Shown here one piece after another: positions 51,829-61,203 of a stretch of 64,000 nucleotides of DNA. Position numbers and translations under genes: made by a program. This DNA is from JAITVM01 sp031551135 (lineage in GTDB: Bacteria > Bacillota > Clostridia > Lachnospirales > JAITVM01). Under the pieces are notes generated by a model. The model saw only the letters and a list, made by a program, of their open reading frames with translations, searched no databases and was not told the DNA's origin. The stretch covers positions 1 through 64,000 of the forward strand of contig JAVBOA010000015.1 of the NCBI GenBank assembly GCA_031551135.1. Reading direction: 5' to 3'. Within the stretch, counting starts at the first letter, position 1. The number at the start of each line of letters is the position of its first letter.

Positions 51829-52851
51829 TTATCTCTGCACACGCCCGGAGCCGTCACCTTTTGCAAGCGTATTAACTTCTTCAACACTGACTCTGTTATA
51901 ATCGCCTTCAATCGAATGTTTTAGGCAGGAAGCGGCAACCGCAAATTCTACAGCGTCTTTAGGTGTAAAATCGTTTACAAAAGAATAAATCAAGCCTGCG
52001 CCGAAAGAATCGCCGCCGCCAACGCGGTCAACGATACGTACATCATAAGATTTGCTGAAATTATAATCATTTCCGTCGTATAATAAAGCCGCCCATTTGT
52101 TGTCATTTGCGCTCAATGAGGTTCTGAGCGTGATTGCTACATATTTGAAATTGAATTTATCTTTAAGCTGTTTTGCTACGTCTTTATATCCGTCGTGCTC
52201 AAGTTTTCCGGAAGTAACATCATTGTTTTCCGGCTTAATTCCGAAAACATCGGCGGCATCTTCTTCGTTAGCGATAACAACATCAACGTATTGCATTAAA
52301 TTCGTCATCACTTGACAGGCTTTTTCTTTTGACCATAATTTTTTGCGGTAATTGAGGTCGCAGGAAACAGTGATATTTTTGGCTTTTGCGGCTTTACATG
52401 CCTCGGCGCAAATTTCAGCCATTTCATCTGATAACGCCGGAGTTATGCCCGTAAAATGAAACCACACAGCTCCTTCAAAAATTTCTTCCCAATTGAAATC
52501 TTCTTTCTTGGCGGTAGAAATGGAAGAGCCTGCTCTATCATAAATAACTTTTGAGGCACGCTGAGAAGCGCCTTTCTCCAAAAAATAAATTCCGACTCTA
52601 TCGCCGCCGCGGGCGATTTTTGAAGTATCTACGCCGAAACTTCTGAGGTCATTTACGGCGCATTGACCGATATCATGTTTAGGTAATTTTGTAACGAAAC
52701 GTGCGTCAATTCCGAAATTCGCAAGTGATACGGCAACGTTGGCTTCGCCGCCGCCGAAAGTAGCTTGAAATTTATCCGATTGAAAAAATCTTAAATAGCC
52801 TTCTGGAGCAAGTCTTAACATAATTTCGCCGAAAGTTACAACTTTTTTCAT
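51829..52851 (-). CDS. kdgK: 2-keto-3-deoxygluconate kinase (PfkB family)
   Basis: The 340-residue PfkB-family kinase has FGEIMLRLAP at the start, FGGGEANVAVSLANFG (sugar-binding glycine motif), VSCDLNYRKKLW and the catalytic signature DRVGGGDSFGAGLIYSF (Asp base). It phosphorylates 2-keto-3-deoxygluconate at C6 to KDPG. It is the last gene of the minus-strand kdgA-kduI-kduD-kdgK operon, whose order fixes the substrate well. AGGAGG precedes the ATG. Confidence 0.9.
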   Translation of the reverse strand: MKKVVTFGEIMLRLAPEGYLRFFQSDKFQATFGGGEANVAVSLANFGIDARFVTKLPKHDIGQCAVNDLRSFGVDTSKIARGGDRVGIYFLEKGASQRASKVIYDRAGSSISTAKKEDFNWEEIFEGAVWFHFTGITPALSDEMAEICAEACKAAKAKNITVSCDLNYRKKLWSKEKACQVMTNLMQYVDVVIANEEDAADVFGIKPENNDVTSGKLEHDGYKDVAKQLKDKFNFKYVAITLRTSLSANDNKWAALLYDGNDYNFSKSYDVRIVDRVGGGDSFGAGLIYSFVNDFTPKDAVEFAVAASCLKHSIEGDYNRVSVEEVNTLAKGDGSGRVQR

Positions 52852-52881
52852 AATAATCCTCCTGTATTATAAAATACTATA

Positions 52882-53673
52882 TCAAGGTTGTTTGCCGATA
52901 TAAGCAAGTATACCGCCGTCAACATATAAAATATGACCGTTTACAAAATCAGAAGCACTTGATGCCAAAAAAATCGCCGGACCGGCTAAATCTTCGGCTT
53001 CGCCCCAGCGCGCGGCAGGAGTTTTTGCGATAATAAATTTGTCGAACGGATGCTGCGACCCGTCGGGCTGAGTTTCACGAAGCGGAGCTGTTTGCGGCGT
53101 GGCAATATATCCGGGACCGATTCCGTTGCATTGAATATTAAATTCGCCGTATTCGGAAGCGATATTTTTAGTAAGCATTTTCAGACCGCCTTTTGCGGCA
53201 GCGTATGCCGAAACGGTTTCACGTCCCAATTCGCTCATCATAGAGCAGATATTAATAATTTTTCCGTGACCTTTTTTAATCATTGAAGGCAAAACCGCTT
53301 TGGCAACGATAAAAGGCGCGTTTAAATCCACATCTACAACCTGCCTGAAATCCGCCGCTGACATTTCTACCATCGGGATTCGCTTTATTATACCGGCGTT
53401 ATTTACAAGTATATCGATAACTCCGATTTCTTCCTCGATTTTTTTGACCATTTCGTTTACTTGATCTTCGTTTGTTACATCACAAACATAAGCTTTTACG
53501 TCGATTCCGGCGGCTTTGTAATTTTCAAGACCTTTGTCCACAGATTCTTGTTTGCTGGCGTTAAAAACTATAGTCGCACCGGCTTCATAAAGAGCTTTTG
53601 CGATAGCAAATCCGATTCCGTAACATGCGCCTGTTACCAAAGCGATTTTTCCGTCTAGCCTAAACATATCCAT
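52882..53673 (-). CDS. kduD: 2-dehydro-3-deoxygluconate dehydrogenase / KduD (short-chain family)
   Basis: The 263-residue short-chain dehydrogenase shows the cofactor motif VTGACYGIGFAIA (13-25), NNAGI, the serine of MMSELGRETVSAY and the catalytic YAAAK, then GPGYIATPQTAPLRE. KduD oxidises/reduces between 3-deoxy-D-glycero-2,5-hexodiulosonate and 2-keto-3-deoxygluconate with NAD(H). It lies directly after kduI, confirming the role. Confidence 0.9.
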   Translation of the reverse strand: MDMFRLDGKIALVTGACYGIGFAIAKALYEAGATIVFNASKQESVDKGLENYKAAGIDVKAYVCDVTNEDQVNEMVKKIEEEIGVIDILVNNAGIIKRIPMVEMSAADFRQVVDVDLNAPFIVAKAVLPSMIKKGHGKIINICSMMSELGRETVSAYAAAKGGLKMLTKNIASEYGEFNIQCNGIGPGYIATPQTAPLRETQPDGSQHPFDKFIIAKTPAARWGEAEDLAGPAIFLASSASDFVNGHILYVDGGILAYIGKQP

Positions 53674-53688
53674 CTAAATTACCATCCT

Positions 53689-54552
53689 TTATTTTAAATC
53701 CTTGTTGTTAATTCCGTCCATATCCGAAAATTCTTGATTTTCGCCGACCATTCCCCAAATAAAAGAGTAAGCGCGGCTTCCGGAGCCTGCGTGTATAGAC
53801 CAGCTTGGCGAAATAACTGCTTCCAGATTGCGGACAACGAGATGTCTTGTTTCGCTCGGTTCGCCCATATAATGCATTACAAAAGCGTCGTCTGCGATAT
53901 CAAAATATAAATAAACTTCCATGCGCCTGTCGTGCGTATGGCAAGGCATAGTATTCCAAACACTGCCCGGTTTCAGCGTAGTCATTCCCATAACTAACTG
54001 ACAGGATTCCACTTGACCCGGAAGTATATATTTACAAATAACTCTGTGGTTGGATTCTTCCAAAGCGCCTAACTCAACTTTGTTTTCGTCTTTTACAATA
54101 ATAACGCCATCCGAAGCCGCACTCTCCGGCTTTATTAAAACCGTAGGATATTCTTTATGCGCCGGAGCGGAATTTAAATAAAATTTTGCAGGAATTTCGG
54201 GGTTTTTGCTTTCGAAAGTAATTTCTTGTGCGCCCATTCCGATATACATTCCGTCTTTGTTTGCAAGCTTGTAAATTTTTCCGTCGATATTTATAATTCC
54301 ATCACCGCCGATATTTATAACGCCCATTTCACGCCTTTGCAAAAAATATTCAGCACGCAGTTCTTTGCCTGCGTCTAATTTTAAAATCCCTTTTTTCGGA
54401 ACGGCGGAGCCGGTGATAATTCGGTCGATATGGCTGTATACAAGTTTGATTTCGTCTTCTTTAAATAAATCCGAAATCAAAAATTCCTCACGAAGTCTTT
54501 CAGTAGTATAAAATTTTACATCTTTTGGTGATACGGCTGTTCTTATTTCCAT
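53689..54552 (-). CDS. kduI: 5-keto-4-deoxyuronate isomerase (KduI)
   Basis: The 287-residue cupin has the full KduI length. Its metal site is visible in TMPCHTHDRRMEVYLYFD (about 193-210) with a further histidine in SIHAGSGSRAYSFIWGMVGE (about 250-270). It isomerises 5-keto-4-deoxyuronate, the spontaneous product of unsaturated uronates released by GH88/lyase action, to 3-deoxy-2,5-hexodiulosonate. It sits between kdgA and kduD. AAGGAG precedes the ATG. Confidence 0.93.
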   Translation of the reverse strand: MEIRTAVSPKDVKFYTTERLREEFLISDLFKEDEIKLVYSHIDRIITGSAVPKKGILKLDAGKELRAEYFLQRREMGVINIGGDGIINIDGKIYKLANKDGMYIGMGAQEITFESKNPEIPAKFYLNSAPAHKEYPTVLIKPESAASDGVIIVKDENKVELGALEESNHRVICKYILPGQVESCQLVMGMTTLKPGSVWNTMPCHTHDRRMEVYLYFDIADDAFVMHYMGEPSETRHLVVRNLEAVISPSWSIHAGSGSRAYSFIWGMVGENQEFSDMDGINNKDLK

Positions 54553-54567
54553 TTTTTATTCTCCTTA

Positions 54568-55524
54568 TTATTTAACTATATGAACGGCAAAACCGCCGAT
54601 TTCGCCTTCTAAATATATAACGGCAAGTTTTCCCTTGTTGTCGTATTTTGCGGATTCCATATCAAATTTTGCGCCGCGCATTTCCAAATAATAAACAGCG
54701 CGCTCAAGATTATTGCATCGGAAAGCGATATGGCCGTGAAGCCCCTTGAATGGTGATTTCATAATTTCTATTTCACTGCCGTTGAATATAGCGGAATTTC
54801 CTTCCTTGATTGCTTTTCCGAAATATTTGGCGAATTTTTCGGCTATTGCGTTTGCCGAATCCAAATTTTCTGCGTTTATTCCGATATGAGCCAATTGGAA
54901 GCCCAAAACCGTATCTATCGCTTCTCTCGTGAGTTCGGTTATCTTAGCAAAATTTCCGGATTCGATTAATTCTTCTTTAACCATCCAGCTTCCGCCGCAA
55001 GCGACTATTTTGTCAAATGCCAAATATGAATTTATATTATTTTGATTAACGCCGCCGGTCGGCATGAATTTTATTTTTGTATACGGTGCGGCCAATGCCT
55101 TAATCATATTGATTCCGCCAAGCTGCTCGGCGGGAAAGAATTTTACGACCGAAAGTCCCATTTCCAAAGCGTTTTCGATATCGGAAGAAGTCGGGCAGCC
55201 TGGCAAAACGGGAATATTTTTATCTATGCAATATTTAACAACTTTCTGATTAAATCCCGGTGTAACGATAAATTTCGCACCTGCCGCAACGGCGCGGTCT
55301 ACGGTTTCGATATTGAGAACCGTTCCGGCTCCGACAAGCATTTCGGGAAGTTCATTTGAAATAATTCGAATAGCTTCTTCGGCGCAATCTGTACGAAAAG
55401 TAAGCTCAGCGGCCATCAATCCGCCATCACAAAGAGCTTTTGCAAGCGGCAGAGCATTTTCGATTTTATCGATTTTGATAACAGGCACAATACCAATTTT
55501 TTCGATTTGTTCAATAATATTCAT
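54568..55524 (-). CDS. kdgA: KDPG/KHG aldolase fused to a VOC-type domain
   Basis: The ATG at 55524 follows AAAGGAG; the longer frame to 55608 runs into a repeat element. The 318-residue protein has a KDPG aldolase domain (1-205) with IVPVIKI, the glutamate of AAELTFRT (near 43), TPGFNQ, LPGCPT and the Schiff-base lysine in VVKFFPAE (near 130), then MPTGGVN. Residues about 210-318 form a VOC/glyoxalase-like domain (QLAHIGINAENLDSANAIAE, FKGLHGHIAFRCNNLERAVY). The aldolase splits KDPG to pyruvate and glyceraldehyde 3-phosphate. The role of the second domain is unknown; it keeps a few acid and histidine residues that could bind metal. Confidence 0.88.
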   Translation of the reverse strand: MNIIEQIEKIGIVPVIKIDKIENALPLAKALCDGGLMAAELTFRTDCAEEAIRIISNELPEMLVGAGTVLNIETVDRAVAAGAKFIVTPGFNQKVVKYCIDKNIPVLPGCPTSSDIENALEMGLSVVKFFPAEQLGGINMIKALAAPYTKIKFMPTGGVNQNNINSYLAFDKIVACGGSWMVKEELIESGNFAKITELTREAIDTVLGFQLAHIGINAENLDSANAIAEKFAKYFGKAIKEGNSAIFNGSEIEIMKSPFKGLHGHIAFRCNNLERAVYYLEMRGAKFDMESAKYDNKGKLAVIYLEGEIGGFAVHIVK

Positions 55525-55553
55525 TTTTGAACTCCTTTTATTAATTTTATGTA

Positions 55554-55666
55554 ATACTATTTTCATTTTGATAAGTAGAAAAAAATTTTTCACAGTGGAG
55601 CGTTTCACGCATGCTTCAAGCGTGAAATGAAATATTTTTTTCTATCCTTAATAATGAAAATAGTAT
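55554..55666 (+). repeat. Family A inverted-repeat element, full copy (113 bases)
   Basis: ATACTATTTTCATT at the left and AATGAAAATAGTAT at the right are perfect inverted repeats. Inside lie GAAAAAAATTTTTCACAG and a stem TTTCACGC/GCGTGAAA followed by a T tract. It stands between the divergent kdgA and uxaC genes, 30 bases upstream of kdgA. Confidence 0.85.
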
Positions 55667-55748
55667 AAAATCATTTTAATCTTGTTTTATAACATTATTA
55701 CTATTAAAAAATAAATATTGAAATTTATTTAGATATATAGTATCATAT

Positions 55749-55768
55749 ATACAAGATAAATACAAGAT
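55749..55768 (+). promoter_or_regulatory. Possible operator: direct repeats in the kdgA/uxaC divergent region
   Basis: ATACAAGAT occurs at 55749-55757 and again at 55760-55768, a spacing of 11 bases, so both copies lie on the same DNA face. TATATAGTATCATATATAC lies directly upstream. The pair is 50 bases before uxaC and could bind the GntR or ROK regulator of the cluster. Confidence 0.4.
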
Positions 55769-55819
55769 GTATTTTTACATGAAACGGATAAATAAATTTA
55801 AATAAAAGGAGCCGGAAAT

Positions 55820-57205
55820 ATGATTAATGAGAAATTTTTATTGCGGAATAAAACTGCCGAAATTATTTACGAAAAAATTAAAAACCTGCCGATTATCGAT
55901 TATCATTGCCATCTTAATCCTAAAGAAATTGCCGAAAACAAGGCATTTAAAAATATTACGGAGCTTTGGCTAGGAGGCGACCATTACAAATGGCGGCTGA
56001 TGCGCGCGAACGGAATTGAGGAAAGATATATCACCGGTGACGCGGACGATTACGAGAAATTTTTAAAATGGGCTGAGACTATAGAAGAAGCTGTAGGAAA
56101 TCCTATTTATCATTGGACAAATCTTGAGCTTAAGCGATATTTTGGGTATAATAAAGTATTGGGAGTAAAAAACGCCAAAGAAATTTGGGAATACTGCAAT
56201 AAAATTATACAAAGCGGAGAATTTAATGTAAAATCGATTTTCAAACAATTTAACGTAAAATCACTTTGCACAACAGACGACCCGGCGGATGATTTAAAAT
56301 ACCATAAACAAATCGCTGCCGACTCGGAATTTGATACAAAAGTATATCCGACTTTTCGTCCGTCAAATGTATTTAATGTTAATTCAAATTACTCCGAATA
56401 TATTAAAAAACTTGAAAAATCCGCAGATATGAAAATCGATTCTTACAAAGCTTTGGTAAACGCGCTTTATTCCAGAATGGATTATTTTAATCAGAATTTA
56501 TGCCGGCTTTCTGATCATTCGTTTGACCCTTTTGTTTATGAAGATTACAACGAACGCGAAGTCGAGGATATTTTTTCTGATATTTTGAATGGCGAATTTG
56601 ATTTAACAAAAATCAATAAATTTAAAACAGCTTTGTTCTACGACCTGAATAAAAAATACTTTGATTTGGATTGGTCGGTTCAAATACATATGAATTGTAT
56701 AAGGAACGCAAATGCAGCGATGTTTGAAAAATTAGGACCGGATACGGGTTATGACTGCATCGGCGATACGCCTTATGCGGATAGCCTTGTCAAAACTTTT
56801 GACTCCTTATGCAAAATAAATAAACTGCCGCGCACAATTGTTTATTCTCTAAATCCAAACGACTTTGATATGCTGACAACAATTATCGCATGTTATCAAG
56901 GAGGCGGTATAAAAGGCAAAATGCAGCTTGGTTCGGCTTGGTGGTTCAATGACCATATTAAGGGTATGGAAAATCAAATGATATCGCTTGCGAATAACGG
57001 GCTGTTATCGCGTTTTATCGGAATGCTCACAGATTCACGCTCGTTTTTGTCTTATCCGAGACATGAGTATTTCAGAAGAATTTTGGCAAATTTGCTTGGC
57101 ACTCAATTTGAGGACGGCCTATTCGCCGACGATATTGAACTTCTTATTAAAATCGCAGAAAATATTTCTTACTATAACGCAGATAATTATTTTAATTTTG
57201 TTTAA
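55820..57205 (+). CDS. uxaC: Uronate isomerase (UxaC)
   Basis: The 461-residue protein has the amidohydrolase-type opening LPIIDYHCHLNPKEIAENK (metal histidines), ELWLGGDHYKWRLMRANGI, CTTDDPADDL and the late block GSAWWFNDHIKGMENQM with LSRFIGMLTDSRSFLSYPRH. It interconverts D-glucuronate with D-fructuronate and D-galacturonate with D-tagaturonate. AAAGGAG precedes the ATG. First gene of the plus-strand uronate genes. Confidence 0.94.
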   Translation: MINEKFLLRNKTAEIIYEKIKNLPIIDYHCHLNPKEIAENKAFKNITELWLGGDHYKWRLMRANGIEERYITGDADDYEKFLKWAETIEEAVGNPIYHWTNLELKRYFGYNKVLGVKNAKEIWEYCNKIIQSGEFNVKSIFKQFNVKSLCTTDDPADDLKYHKQIAADSEFDTKVYPTFRPSNVFNVNSNYSEYIKKLEKSADMKIDSYKALVNALYSRMDYFNQNLCRLSDHSFDPFVYEDYNEREVEDIFSDILNGEFDLTKINKFKTALFYDLNKKYFDLDWSVQIHMNCIRNANAAMFEKLGPDTGYDCIGDTPYADSLVKTFDSLCKINKLPRTIVYSLNPNDFDMLTTIIACYQGGGIKGKMQLGSAWWFNDHIKGMENQMISLANNGLLSRFIGMLTDSRSFLSYPRHEYFRRILANLLGTQFEDGLFADDIELLIKIAENISYYNADNYFNFV

Positions 57206-57310
57206 AACGGAAACAAATTTCCTAGTCTTGCTGTAGTAATTCCGACTTTCGAACACTTTCAATTGAGATTAGTGCTATAAAGCAAGCAACTTATATTTGA
57301 GGTGAAAAAT

Positions 57311-58138
57311 ATGAAAATTGGCGTAAGAGCCCATGATTTTGGAAGAAAAAATGAAAAAGAACTTGCCGCCGAAATTAAATCGGCAGGATTTGAATGTGTA
57401 CAGCTCGCTTTGACAAAAGCAATCGAAGGAATTAATTCTTTTGACGATATCACGCCGGATAGAGTTTATAATATCAAAAATGAATTTGATAAAAACAATA
57501 TTGAAATTTCGATTTTGGGCTGTTATATTGAGCCGGCGATAAAAGACGGCGAACAAAGACGCAAAAATATTGACACATTTGTAAAATCCTTTGAGTACGC
57601 TAAAATTTTGGGTACAAATATTATCGGAACGGAAACTACTAATTTTTCTTCTCCAGAGACCTCACGCAATGAGTATTATAATATTTTAAAAGACAGTGTT
57701 TTAAGAATTATCGAGAAAGCGGAAAAAGAAAACATAATTATGGCGATTGAGCCTGTTGCGGAACATACATTGAATAATTCTGTGATTGCTAGAAAATTAA
57801 TTGATGAAGTCGGCTCGGATAATCTGAAAGTTATTTTTGACCCCGTGAATTTGTTATTGCCAAATACGACTATGTATCAAGATATGATGTATAAAAAGTT
57901 TTTCGAAATGCTCGGCAAAGAAATCGTCGTCATGCACGCAAAAGATATTTCTATAGAAAATAAAGCTAAAGATTGGCGGAATATCGGTGAAGGCATAGTC
58001 AACTACGATTTTATTTTTGAGGCTTTGAATATAATCAATCCTGAGCTTAGAGTTTTGCGCGAAGAACTTAAGCCTGAAACTGCGAAATTTGATTTGGACA
58101 ATTTGAACCGTTATATAAATAAATATAGTCTGTGCTGA
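57311..58138 (+). CDS. Sugar phosphate isomerase/epimerase family protein
   Basis: The ATG at 57311 is preferred over a GTG at 57302, which is part of the GAGGTG ribosome site. The 275-residue TIM-barrel protein has AP-endonuclease-2 motifs: ECVQLALTKAI near the start, ISILGCYIEPA, IIMAIEPVAEHTLNN with the metal glutamate (near 145), NLKVIFDPVNLL, VVMHAKDISI and WRNIGEGIVNYDFIF. Placed between uxaC and uxaB, it probably epimerises or isomerises a ketouronate such as tagaturonate/fructuronate. That role is inference; the family is broad. Confidence 0.75.
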   Translation: MKIGVRAHDFGRKNEKELAAEIKSAGFECVQLALTKAIEGINSFDDITPDRVYNIKNEFDKNNIEISILGCYIEPAIKDGEQRRKNIDTFVKSFEYAKILGTNIIGTETTNFSSPETSRNEYYNILKDSVLRIIEKAEKENIIMAIEPVAEHTLNNSVIARKLIDEVGSDNLKVIFDPVNLLLPNTTMYQDMMYKKFFEMLGKEIVVMHAKDISIENKAKDWRNIGEGIVNYDFIFEALNIINPELRVLREELKPETAKFDLDNLNRYINKYSLC

Positions 58139-58150
58139 AACTTTTGATTT

Positions 58151-58182
58151 ATACTATCTTCATTTTAAAATGAAAATAGTAT
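58151..58182. repeat. Family A terminal repeats joined as a 32-base palindrome
   Basis: ATACTATCTTCATTTT followed directly by AAAATGAAAATAGTAT forms a near-perfect palindrome (one mismatch). It consists only of the family A ends, without the interior. It lies after the epimerase gene and may stop transcription weakly. Confidence 0.65.
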
Positions 58183-58247
58183 TATTTTAGAAAAATTAGT
58201 GGATTTGGGGGAAACCTCAAATTCACTTTAAAATTTTGGAGGAAGAA

Positions 58248-59732
58248 ATGAACATTTTGCAAAGGGAAGCGAAATCCGAACTCAAAGAAAAAGTACTTCA
58301 ATTTGGAGAAGGTAATTTTTTGCGGGCTTTCGTTGATTTTTTAATCGACGAGCTGAATGAAAATAATTTATTTAACGGCGCAATTACGGTAGTTCAGCCG
58401 ATAGAAAACGGAATGGTTGATATGCTGGACAAACAAGACGGACTTTATACCTTGATTGCGCGCGGCATACAAAACGGGAAAATAATAAACGACAGACGGA
58501 TTATTAAAAGCGTTACTAAAACAATAAATCCGTTTGTGGATTTTGATTTATATAATGAAACTGTAAAAAATCCGGATTTACGCCTGATTGTATCGAATAC
58601 AACCGAAGCCGGAATTTGCTACAACAAAGAAGACAAAAAAGAAAACGCCATGCAAAATACTTTTCCGGCGAAAATAACTTCGCTTTTGTACGAAAGGTAT
58701 AAAATTTTTAACGGCGATATAAATAAAGGCTTTATATTTTTTCCTTGTGAACTTATTGATTATAATGGCACGAATCTTAAAAAATTTGTTTTGCAATACG
58801 CTGAGGATTGGGAACTCGGTGCGGATTTTATAAATTGGGTGCAAAAAGCGAATTATTTTACGAATACTTTGGTTGACCGGATTGTAACCGGCTATCCGCG
58901 TGACGAAGCCGCCGAGCTTGAAAAAGAACTTGGATATAAAGATAATTTGATAGACACCTGCGAAATTTTTTATTTATTTGTTATCGAAGGACCGGAAGAA
59001 ATCCGCCACGAGCTTCCTTTTGAAAAAATCGGGCTGAACGTAATCTGGACAAACGACGCAACAAATTACAAATTGCGCAAAGTTCGGATATTGAACGGCG
59101 GACACACAATGAGTATTTTTTCTGCGTTTTTGTCCGGTAAAAATACGGTTCTTGAAATGGTTTCGGATGAAAAATTAAAAGGATTTCTGCAAAAAGGAAT
59201 TTTCGAAGAAATAATTCCGACTTTGGATTTGTCCGAAGCTGAGCTGAAAAATTTTGCAAATGATGTACTTGAACGTTTTGCGAATCCTTATATAAAACAT
59301 GCACTTTTGAGTATTTCCTTAAATTCGGTATCGAAATTCAAAGTTCGGGTACTTCCGTCAATTTTGGAATATATAAACCGCAAAGGGAAAAATCCAAAAG
59401 CACTTGTATTCGCATTTGCGTCGCTTTTGGCGTTTTATAACGGAACAGAAATTAAAAATAATATGCTTATCGGAAACCGCGGCGGCGAAGAATATAATAT
59501 TTCTGATGATTTCGAAATTTTGGAATTTTTTGCGGAAGCAAATAAAAATTTAATTAAAGATAATAAAGACTCGGTCGGCGATTATGTTAAGAATATCTGC
59601 GCAAAATCCGAATTTTGGGATATGGATTTGAATACAATCGAAGGATTCACCTCGGATGTTTCTGAATATCTTTTTAATATTTTAAACGGCGAAATTTATG
59701 AGGAAGTGACTAAAATTGTTGAAGGCGAATAA
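58248..59732 (+). CDS. uxaB: Tagaturonate reductase (UxaB)
   Basis: The ATG at 58248 follows GGAGGAAG, giving 494 residues. The mannitol-dehydrogenase-type protein has LQFGEGNFLRAFVDFL (cofactor-binding loop), LRLIVSNTTEAGI, FFPCELIDYNG, NYFTNTLVDRIVTGYP, and the catalytic region KLRKVRILNGGHTMS. It reduces D-tagaturonate to D-altronate with NADH. Its end overlaps uxaA by 17 bases. No separate fructuronate reductase is in the window. Confidence 0.9.
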   Translation: MNILQREAKSELKEKVLQFGEGNFLRAFVDFLIDELNENNLFNGAITVVQPIENGMVDMLDKQDGLYTLIARGIQNGKIINDRRIIKSVTKTINPFVDFDLYNETVKNPDLRLIVSNTTEAGICYNKEDKKENAMQNTFPAKITSLLYERYKIFNGDINKGFIFFPCELIDYNGTNLKKFVLQYAEDWELGADFINWVQKANYFTNTLVDRIVTGYPRDEAAELEKELGYKDNLIDTCEIFYLFVIEGPEEIRHELPFEKIGLNVIWTNDATNYKLRKVRILNGGHTMSIFSAFLSGKNTVLEMVSDEKLKGFLQKGIFEEIIPTLDLSEAELKNFANDVLERFANPYIKHALLSISLNSVSKFKVRVLPSILEYINRKGKNPKALVFAFASLLAFYNGTEIKNNMLIGNRGGEEYNISDDFEILEFFAEANKNLIKDNKDSVGDYVKNICAKSEFWDMDLNTIEGFTSDVSEYLFNILNGEIYEEVTKIVEGE

Positions 59733-61194
59733 GGCGGTTTTGATTCACGAAAAAGATAATTGCGTGGTCGCTGTCCACGATATTAAAAAATCGGAAATGG
59801 TTTTCGAAATCCCTGCGGCGGAGGATATAAAGTCGGGGCATAAAATGGCAATTACAGATATTTCGGCGGGCGAAAATATTATTAAATACGGTTATCCGAT
59901 TGGGTACGCATTACGAAATATCAAAAAAGGCGAACATATTCACAATCATAATATAAAAACTAATTTGAAAGATATTTTGGAATATTCATATAAACCTAAT
60001 CTGAATCAAGATTTTGAAATAAAGAATCGGGTTTTCAAGGGTTATAAACGAAAAAACGGTGAAGTCGGAATCCGAAACGAAATCTGGATAATAAATACTG
60101 TCGGCTGTGTAAATAAAATTGCGGAAAAATTAGCGGATGAAGCAAATAAGATTTTTTCCGGAAAGACGGACGGGATTTTTACATTTGTGCATCCGTTCGG
60201 CTGTTCGCAATTGGGCGAGGATCATAATAAAACGCAATTGATTTTAAAAAATATGGTCACGCATCCGAATGCCGCCGCCGTATTAATTTTGAGCCTTGGT
60301 TGTGAAAATAATAATATAAATGAATTTAAAAAAATTTTGGGCGAAATAGATGAAGAACGGGTTAAATTTTTAGTAACGCAGGATGTTTCGGATGAATTGG
60401 AAGAGGGCATAAAAATAATTTCGGAGCTTGTTGATTATTCACAAAACTTTGAACGTACGGATTGTGATTTATCCGATATTACAATCGGTCTGAAATGCGG
60501 CGGCTCGGACGGATTTTCAGGCATAACGGCAAATCCTTTGGTAGGAAAAATCTCCGATAAAATTATTACGCATGGCGGCTCGGCGATTTTGACCGAAGTT
60601 CCGGAAATGTTCGGAGCGGAAGAAATTTTGATGAACCGCTGTAAAGATAAAGCCGTATTTGATAAGACAGTTAATTTAATAAACGATTTCAAAAAATATT
60701 TTATGCGCTACGGTCAGGAGATTTATGAAAATCCTTCTCCCGGGAATAAAGCCGGAGGAATTTCTACACTTGAAGATAAATCCTTGGGATGTACACAAAA
60801 AGCCGGATCGGCGAATGTTTGCGATGTTTTGGATTATGGCGGAATCGTGGAAACTAAAGGGCTGAATTTATTAAACGGACCCGGCAATGACCTTGTTGCT
60901 ATGACGAATTTAATGGCGGCGCACGCACAGATAATTCTGTTTACTACAGGCCGCGGAACGCCCGTCGGAACTGCCGTTCCCACAATAAAAATTTCCTCGA
61001 ACACAAATTTAAATAATAAAAAAAATAATTGGATAGATTTTAACGCAGGCGAAATTTTGGAAAATAAAGACCCTGAAAATTGCTCGGACGAACTTTTTGA
61101 ATTTATAATAGAAGTTGCAGAAGGCAAAAAAACAAAAAACGAAATAAATAATTATAAAGAAATATCGATTTTTAAAGATGGTGTGACTTTATAG
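59716..61194 (+). CDS. uxaA: Altronate dehydratase (UxaA)
   Basis: The 492-residue protein combines an N-terminal SAF domain (about 1-95, with ISAGENIIKYGYPIGYALRN) and a galactarate/altronate dehydratase domain. The latter has GYKRKNGEVGIRNEIWIINT, HPFGCSQLGEDH, LSLGCENNN, LKCGGSDGFSGITANPLVG, and late FTTGRGTPVGTAVPTIKISS. It dehydrates D-altronate to 2-keto-3-deoxygluconate, which KdgK uses. The start is TTG at 59716 or 59719, inside the end of uxaB, after GAGGAAGTG. Confidence 0.93.
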   Translation: MLKANKAVLIHEKDNCVVAVHDIKKSEMVFEIPAAEDIKSGHKMAITDISAGENIIKYGYPIGYALRNIKKGEHIHNHNIKTNLKDILEYSYKPNLNQDFEIKNRVFKGYKRKNGEVGIRNEIWIINTVGCVNKIAEKLADEANKIFSGKTDGIFTFVHPFGCSQLGEDHNKTQLILKNMVTHPNAAAVLILSLGCENNNINEFKKILGEIDEERVKFLVTQDVSDELEEGIKIISELVDYSQNFERTDCDLSDITIGLKCGGSDGFSGITANPLVGKISDKIITHGGSAILTEVPEMFGAEEILMNRCKDKAVFDKTVNLINDFKKYFMRYGQEIYENPSPGNKAGGISTLEDKSLGCTQKAGSANVCDVLDYGGIVETKGLNLLNGPGNDLVAMTNLMAAHAQIILFTTGRGTPVGTAVPTIKISSNTNLNNKKNNWIDFNAGEILENKDPENCSDELFEFIIEVAEGKKTKNEINNYKEISIFKDGVTL

Positions 61195-61203
61195 ACTTTG
61201 TAT

